From contig NZ_VUOD01000003.1 in the NCBI RefSeq assembly GCF_008386465.1, forward strand, positions 248,001 to 312,000: a stretch of 64,000 nucleotides of DNA, in the 5' to 3' direction. Every line of letters starts with the position of its first letter. Position 1 is the stretch's first letter. Both the position numbers and the translations under genes were made by a program. Positions 62,001 to 64,000 of the stretch are shown in pieces. The stretch is from Arenimonas fontis (GTDB lineage Bacteria; Pseudomonadota; Gammaproteobacteria; Xanthomonadales; Xanthomonadaceae). The notes below the pieces were generated by a model. The model was not told where the DNA came from and made no database searches. It worked only from the letters and a program-made list of their open reading frames with translations.

Positions 62001-64000
62001 CGCTTTCGCGCAAAGCCCGCGCCTGCGCTTCCAGGGCGGTCACGTCCCTGGCCACGGCGAAGGTCATCCGGTCGCGTGGCGACCAGCGCAAGGACCACTG
62101 GGTCACCCGCACGACCCCGCTTCGGTGCACGCAGCGTATGCGCAGGTCGCTGGCCGGATTGCCCGCCATCACCGCCGCCGCCGCCCGCAGTGCCTTGCCG
62201 CGATCGTCCGGATGCACCAGGTCCACCCAGGCCCGGCCGATCAGTTCGTTCGGGCCGTGGCCCCAGATTTCCCTGGCGGCGTGGCTGACCTGCTGGAACC
62301 GGCCGTTGGCATCCAGCACGCAGATGGCGTCCAGGGAGTGCTCCATCACCTGCCGGTTCACCACCAGCGAATGCTCGAGCCGCTTGGCCATCTCCCGAAG
62401 CCCGTCCTGGGCGGCGCGCTGCTCGGTGACGTCCTGGATGGCGCCGGTGGCGGCGGCAGGATTGCCATCGGCGTCCCGCAGCAAGGTGCCTATCTCCCGC
62501 ACCACCCGCTGTTCGCCGTCCGGGCGCAGCACCCGATATTCGAGGTCCAGGTCGCCTTCCCCGGCGTGCAGGCGCCGTTGCGCCTCCTGCAAACGGGCCC
62601 GGTCCTCGAAGTGCACGCGTTCCAGCAGCGCCGGCAGGCCGAGCCGGAGCTGCCCGGGCTCCATGCCGAAGATCCGGAACACCTCGTCCGACCAGCTCAG
62701 CTCGCCGCTGGACAGGTCGTACTCCCAGCTTCCCAGGCGGGCCAGGCGCTGCGCATGCGCCGAGGCCGCCTCGGCCTTGAGCCGGACCGCCTCCGCCCGC
62801 TTGCGGTCGCCGACGTCCTGGAAGTACACGGCGATGCCGTTGGGATGCGGGAACACCCGGGCATGGAACCAGGACCCGAGCGGCGGATAAAAAACCTCGA
62901 ACTCGACAGTGCGACGTTCTGTCTGGGCAGTCCGGAAACTGCTCTCGACGATCGTGCCGCGCGTCTCCGGGAAACACTCCCATAGCGGGCGGCCCAGCAG
63001 CTCGTCCCGGGGCCGCCGCATGAGCTGCTCGGCGCGCGGATTCACCAGCACGAAGCGCCACTGACTGTCGAGCACGTAGAAAGCGTCGCTGATGCTGTCG
63101 AATACCTCGGCAAGCTCCCGCTCGACGGCCTGCAAGGCCTGCCGCGTTCGCTCCGATGTCTCGATCTGCCGACGCAGCAGCTCGCTGGCATGCTCGGCTT
63201 CGCGTGCTCGCCGCTGCCCCAGCGCGGCCAGGCGCAGGGCCAGCGTCAGCAGGCCGCCGGCGGTCAGCCCTCCCAACAGGACCAGCCCGGAGAAACTCGC
63301 CCTTACGCCCGTCTCCGGGATCGGCCACAGCTTGACCCGGGCATCGTCCATGCCGTCGAGCGTCCGTGCCGGCACCGTCTCCCGCCCCGGCTCGCCGCGC
63401 TGATACAGCACCCTCGCGCCCTGGATCACCTGCAAGGATTGTCCTGCAGCGGCGTCATGGGTCAGATCGCTGAAAAGCTGCTCGATGTCCACCACCGCCA
63501 TCAGGAAGCCCGCCGGCTCCGGACCGGCGCCGGCCGCGGCGGGCACCGGCACCACCAGCAACTCCCCCAGCCGGCCCGTGAACAGCGGCATCGCTCGCGA
63601 CCAGGCTGCCTTATCGGCCGCGGCCCTCGCCAGCAAGGCGGCATGTGCCGGATCCGCATCCATACGGTCGCCGATCCGGTCGACCAGTGCCGGCCCGCGC
63701 CAATGCACCTGGCGCAGGTCCGTGTCCGGACCCAGCCAGGCGAGGGCCGAAAAACTGGCGAAATCGCCCAGGTAAGCCTCGGCGCCCCGGGCGAATACCT
63801 GCTGCTGGGCGCTGCTGTCCTCCAAGGCAGCCAGGCGCTGGGCAAGCCGCGCCAGCGCCTGGCGCCGCTCCCACATCCCCTGGTCCAGTGCCCTGGCCAC
63901 CATGTCCGCCTGGCTGCCCAGCAGGGCCTGCCCCAAGCGGCTCTGCTCGCGCTCCAGCCGGAGCCACAGGCCAAGCGACAGCATGACCGCCGCCAGGCCC
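59080..64000 (-). CDS. multi-PAS/GAF hybrid-sensor histidine kinase (5' end beyond window)
   Basis: At least 1639 residues; the N-terminus lies past base 64000 (the frame is open to the edge with hydrophobic GLAAVMLSLGLWLRL). Order by window position: membrane segment at the edge; extracytoplasmic CHASE-like region about 63930-63310; second membrane helix about 63300-63230 (GLVLLGGLTAGGLLTLALRL); PAS domains at about 63140-62800, 62760-62430, 62390-62010, 62000-61640; GAF 61610-61130; PAS 61110-60740; GAF 60680-60220; PAS 60200-59840; HisKA with phospho-acceptor His codon at 59782-59784 (SHDLQEPLRKIRAFADRL); HATPase with QNLVANALKF, VEDNGIGFE and GTGIGLAIVRR. No receiver is fused. Together with the two downstream genes it forms a phosphorelay to c-di-GMP. 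Confidence 0.93.
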   Translation of the reverse strand, partial: GLAAVMLSLGLWLRLEREQSRLGQALLGSQADMVARALDQGMWERRQALARLAQRLAALEDSSAQQQVFARGAEAYLGDFASFSALAWLGPDTDLRQVHWRGPALVDRIGDRMDADPAHAALLARAAADKAAWSRAMPLFTGRLGELLVVPVPAAAGAGPEPAGFLMAVVDIEQLFSDLTHDAAAGQSLQVIQGARVLYQRGEPGRETVPARTLDGMDDARVKLWPIPETGVRASFSGLVLLGGLTAGGLLTLALRLAALGQRRAREAEHASELLRRQIETSERTRQALQAVERELAEVFDSISDAFYVLDSQWRFVLVNPRAEQLMRRPRDELLGRPLWECFPETRGTIVESSFRTAQTERRTVEFEVFYPPLGSWFHARVFPHPNGIAVYFQDVGDRKRAEAVRLKAEAASAHAQRLARLGSWEYDLSSGELSWSDEVFRIFGMEPGQLRLGLPALLERVHFEDRARLQEAQRRLHAGEGDLDLEYRVLRPDGEQRVVREIGTLLRDADGNPAAATGAIQDVTEQRAAQDGLREMAKRLEHSLVVNRQVMEHSLDAICVLDANGRFQQVSHAAREIWGHGPNELIGRAWVDLVHPDDRGKALRAAAAVMAGNPASDLRIRCVHRSGVVRVTQWSLRWSPRDRMTFAVARDVTALEAQARALRESEARMRSTVESALDCIVTMSADGRILDFNPAAERTFGYRREEVLGRDLADLLAPERLRDGHRQGLATYLRERRGKLLGKRVELPALRADGSELLVELTIIRLPDADPPVFTSFMRDVTEARRARAMEQGQREILAGIASRRPLTESLEAVTRLAEQQFPGSLSSVLLLDEAGRHVLTGAAPSLPAAYNLAIHGAEIGPKAGSCGTAAWRGETVIVSDIMSDPLWEDYRDLAAAHGLRACWSVPVKSADGKVLATFANYYRSVREPSPDELKMMENMAAIAAVAIEQDKAYRELALSEQRFRSLFEEHPDAVFSMDLEGRFTAVNRQYSEVTGLTAGDVLGKAFDFLVAPEHREMTRQHFRAVCLGEARQYEIGVVTPAGRRLEMRITNLPMMVQGRVAGVFGIAQDITVLRRHQQELGEALNAAETTSRQLRRLSDAAIRFNRKLPDQEMYQQLVDSLRDTIGAHQAVISLNVDESPAQQVHAVSLSEKYGQWRGYDTPPDGSGIYAMVVETARPVRMSQAELEAHPRWRGFGAEAGRHPPMRGWLAVPMIGAEGRVIGLLQLSDKYVGEFSEEDQLVTQQFAQMASDAIERGRLIERLRVRDRFFEMSAELFVIFEPASRRFVAVNPKMSEVTGYDREQLLARTFTDFVHPDDRQRILERADRMARGETIEQAVQVRYVRADGGVRWIEWLSSPGNDGLVYAVGRDITERRAAEDALRQTLADLDARNRELQDFAFIASHDLQEPLRKIRAFADRLRHRYAAELSAEAADYLERSRQAAERMQRLIDDLLAYSRVTRGKPFVRVALDETLATVLEDLGARLESSGGLVEAGPLPTMDADPTQMRQLLQNLVANALKFRAPERPPRVRISATAVSLNGEPAWELRVEDNGIGFEPRHAGKIFAPFQRLHGRQDYEGTGIGLAIVRRIVERHRGQIRAEGRPGEGACFVIQLPERQNPDTGHVSVAENRRDPGLT

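Noticed and set aside
59122-62985. A 1287-codon plus-strand open frame opposite the sensor kinase gene
   Set aside because: Same antisense composition effect; no motifs or ribosome site, while the minus frame holds PAS, GAF, HisKA and HATPase signatures.

Overview
This is a GC-rich (roughly two-thirds G+C by eye) gammaproteobacterial chromosome segment. It most resembles the Xanthomonadales/Lysobacterales (Lysobacter or Xanthomonas relatives). The signs are a polysaccharide locus abutting a cystathionine gamma-lyase gene, the PilU type, a TrpS with a long C-terminal extension, and tryptophan 2,3-dioxygenase heme residues at the same numbers (H55, H240) as in Xanthomonas. I see no tRNA, rRNA, CRISPR array, prophage or insertion sequence.

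Region 1 (1-2855): the end of a scoAB ketone-body CoA-transferase operon, then two small unrecognised exported or membrane proteins and about 600 bases without a gene. The base composition here looks lower in GC than the rest, so the stretch looks accessory.

Region 2 (2856-28797): a large surface-polysaccharide locus, almost all on the minus strand with overlapping or near-overlapping genes. It holds an ABC exporter pair (wzm/wzt type), UDP-GlcNAc 2-epimerase (wecB), a UDP-ManNAc dehydrogenase fused behind a GT4 glycosyltransferase, a sugar aminotransferase plus N-acetyltransferase, a WecF-type 4-acetamido-4,6-dideoxyhexosyltransferase, a tandem GT2 enzyme and a 2114-residue protein with three GT4 domains plus a CgeB-like domain. 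It also holds an MBOAT/SGNH acetylation pair and three sulfotransferase-like domains, one of them fused to a heparinase II/III-type lyase. The simplest reading is synthesis, sulfation, acetylation and ABC export of an acidic polymer (O-antigen or capsule) built partly from enterobacterial-common-antigen-like sugars.

Region 3 (28794-34473): transsulfuration genes (cystathionine gamma-lyase and beta-synthase), a YdcH-family protein, an OmpA-like/DUF4398 envelope pair and the twitching-motility ATPase pilU.

Region 4 (34554-44838): amino-acid catabolism and transport. The tyrosine/homogentisate operon hpd-hmgA-fahA-maiA faces a divergent MarR regulator. A palindromic operator lies exactly in the hpd promoter spacer. 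MFS, POT peptide and AbgT transporters and kynA follow. Acetoacetate released by FahA is the substrate of the ScoAB enzyme at the start of the window.

Region 5 (45014-56460): a multidomain secreted nuclease, a branched-chain 2-oxoacid dehydrogenase operon (E1 alpha, E1 beta, E2) with a palindromic repeat inside the E2 linker, a VOC protein, trpS with an upstream-coupled small membrane gene, an exported protein of unknown function, an entericidin-like lipoprotein of 46 residues, arginase and a rhodanese.

Region 6 (56539-64000): a signalling operon of a giant multi-PAS/GAF histidine kinase (5' end beyond the window), an Rcp1-type response regulator and a REC-PAS-GGDEF-EAL protein, the last two overlapping by four bases.
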